Shown here piece after piece: positions 14,719-15,584 of a stretch of DNA of 15,584 nucleotides. The notes under the pieces are model-generated. The model ran no database searches, was not told the origin of the DNA, and saw only the letters and a list, made by a program, of their open reading frames with translations. The first letter of the stretch is position 1. Each line of letters opens with the position of its first letter. The position numbers were made by a program, and so were the translations under genes. The DNA is from Clostridia bacterium (lineage in GTDB: Bacteria > Bacillota_A > Clostridia > Christensenellales > Borkfalkiaceae), in contig RYWC01000010.1 in the NCBI GenBank assembly GCA_003979335.1, forward strand, positions 1 to 15,584. Direction: 5' to 3'.

Positions 14719-14747
14719 ATTGTAGCATATATCGGGGGCAATGTCAA
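14719..14747 (-). promoter_or_regulatory. Promoter of the HxlR gene
   Basis: On the minus strand TTGACA (14747-14742), 17 bases, TACAAT (14724-14719). Transcription is expected near 14712, leaving a leader of about 20 bases that includes the AAGGAG site, so this one is not leaderless. Confidence 0.85.
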
Positions 14748-14802
14748 TAGTTTAAAAAATAAACTAAGTAACTAAATTATTATATTGTAATAAAAAAGTA
14801 AC
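14748..14802. promoter_or_regulatory. Candidate HxlR operator region
   Basis: TAGTTTA (14748-14754), aaaaa, TAAACTA (14760-14766) is a perfect inverted repeat abutting the HxlR -35 box. AAGTAAC occurs at 14766-14772 and again at 14796-14802, exactly 30 bases apart, and GTTAC (the inverse of GTAAC) at 14852-14856. Which element binds the regulator is not known. Confidence 0.4.
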
Positions 14803-14806
14803 ATTT

Positions 14807-14835
14807 TTGCAAGCTGTTTTTGGCTTTGATAAAAT
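14807..14835 (+). promoter_or_regulatory. Promoter of the metallo-hydrolase-like gene
   Basis: TTGCAA (14807-14812), 17 bases, TAAAAT (14830-14835). Transcription should begin near 14842, leaving a leader of about 45 bases that contains GGAGG before the ATG at 14888. Confidence 0.6.
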
Positions 14836-14887
14836 TGCGGCGTAATCAAAAGTTACACTTAAAAAATTTTTTTCGGAGGAAACAGAA

Positions 14888-15565
14888 ATGACAAAAAACA
14901 GCTTTAAAACAATTAAACTCGAAAAGGGCGAAATGCACGTTTACGATTTAGGCGCAATTAAACTGCACGCGTACAAAACGGAAGATTTTATGAGCGACGA
15001 GGTTTTTATTCTCGAAAAAAACGGTAATTTCGTCATTATAGAATCACCGTGCTTTTTTGACAACATCACTGCGCTTGAAAAGTATTTGCAGGGGAAAAAT
15101 ATTGCAGGTATGCTTATCGCGTATCACGCGGCAGGAGGAACTTTTCTGCCGTCCGTTCCTAAATATGCGACCCGAATTGCAAAGCGGTACGGGGAAGAGG
15201 GGGGGCGGAAAAGCGCTGATAGATAATTTCGTTGTCGCATTCGGCGCTCTTTTCGACAGCAAAATTCACAAAATAGAAAATATTCTAAATGCTGAAGAAG
15301 TAAATATAGGCGGAATAAACTTTGTAATAACGCCGACAAACGAGGCTTACGACATTTTAATTCCCGAAATAAACGCCGTCTACACCCATATGCTCGGGCA
15401 CGATTGCCATTCCATAGTCGCAGGCGCGGCGCACGCGGACGCAATAAAAGCTCAGCTTAAAGATTTTATCGCAAACGGGTATGCGCTGATACTTACTTCC
15501 CACTATACGCCCGAAGATTTGAAAGACGCGCAGACCAAAATAAATTATTTGGAAAAGCTTAAAAG
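14888..15565 (+). pseudogene. Metallo-beta-lactamase-like protein gene, frameshifted and cut by contig end
   Basis: The ATG is preceded by GGAGG (14875-14879). The first frame runs 112 residues and stops at 15226. From the run of seven G at 15199-15205 a continuous second frame carries on to 15565 with sensible protein sequence (GKALIDNFVVAFGALFDS, later INAVYTHMLGHDCHSIVAGA and ALILTSHYTPEDLKDAQTKI). Removing one G joins both frames without a stop, so this is one gene. It resembles metallo-beta-lactamase-fold-like proteins found next to HxlR regulators, but I see no HxHxDH metal motif, so catalysis is doubtful. The break may be a sequencing error, a real mutation, or slippage. The 3' end is missing because the contig ends. 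Its neighbour HxlR gene is the probable regulator. Confidence 0.6.
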
Positions 15566-15584
15566 CTGTCTCTTATACACATCT
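15566..15584. other. Transposase sequencing adapter remnant at contig end
   Basis: The last 19 bases, CTGTCTCTTATACACATCT, are identical to the Nextera (Tn5 mosaic-end) library adapter. They are not genomic; the true sequence ends at 15565. Read as protein they add the artefact tail CLLYTS to the truncated gene. Confidence 0.95.

Noticed and set aside
15199..15230. Programmed ribosomal frameshifting in the 14888 gene
   Set aside because: There is no slippery heptamer with a downstream stimulator that I can see, and the second frame would need a +1 shift in a plain G-run near a contig end; error or mutation is simpler.

Overview
The window looks like a contig end from an uncultured gut-type Bacillota (Clostridia) genome. 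The evidence is strong AGGAGG-type ribosome binding sites, TTG/GTG starts, TTGACA-17-TATAAT-type promoters, tightly packed genes, and a gene complement typical of that group (LuxS, Sfp-type phosphopantetheinyl transferase, HxlR regulator). This assignment is inference; no rRNA or other phylogenetic marker is present. The last 19 bases (15566-15584) are a sequencing-library transposase adapter, so genomic sequence stops at 15565.

Region 1 (1-3612) is a phage structural block on the + strand: a probable major capsid protein, a small head-tail adaptor-like protein, a beta-rich protein resembling a podovirus tail hub/nozzle, and a coiled-coil, tyrosine-rich small protein. The last three genes are coupled by 4-base overlaps and the block closes with a GC-rich hairpin. 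No integrase, terminase, portal or lysis gene is visible inside the window.

Region 2 (3613-7960) holds host-type genes on the + strand. An RlmI/K-like methyltransferase overlaps an RluA-family pseudouridine synthase, giving a small RNA-modification operon. After it comes a large SF2 DEAH helicase with two predicted transmembrane segments near its C-terminus. A bidirectional terminator separates it from the next operon.

Region 3 (7970-12442) is a compact minus-strand operon, in transcription order: fruK/PfkB sugar kinase, Sfp-type phosphopantetheinyl transferase, MTA/SAH nucleosidase, LuxS, uracil-DNA glycosylase, and an archaeal-type cofactor-independent phosphoglycerate mutase. The nucleosidase and LuxS are consecutive steps of the activated methyl cycle, recycling SAH made by methyltransferases to homocysteine plus the AI-2 precursor.

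Region 4 (12443-13122) would appear empty to a protein-only annotation but contains a tmRNA gene (ssrA, 12553-12942). It has its own promoter and terminator, a G3-U70 wobble pair, and an unusually long tag reading frame. A LacI-type palindrome lies between this promoter and the fruK promoter.

Region 5 (13123-15565) holds small accessory genes: a GNAT acetyltransferase, a five-helix membrane protein, and an HxlR regulator divergent from a probable metallo-hydrolase-like gene that carries a frameshift in a run of seven G and is cut by the contig end.

A recurring pattern is that several genes (methyltransferase, GNAT, membrane protein, nearly fruK) have a promoter placed so that transcription should start at the A of the ATG, with no Shine-Dalgarno sequence. 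They are predicted leaderless mRNAs.
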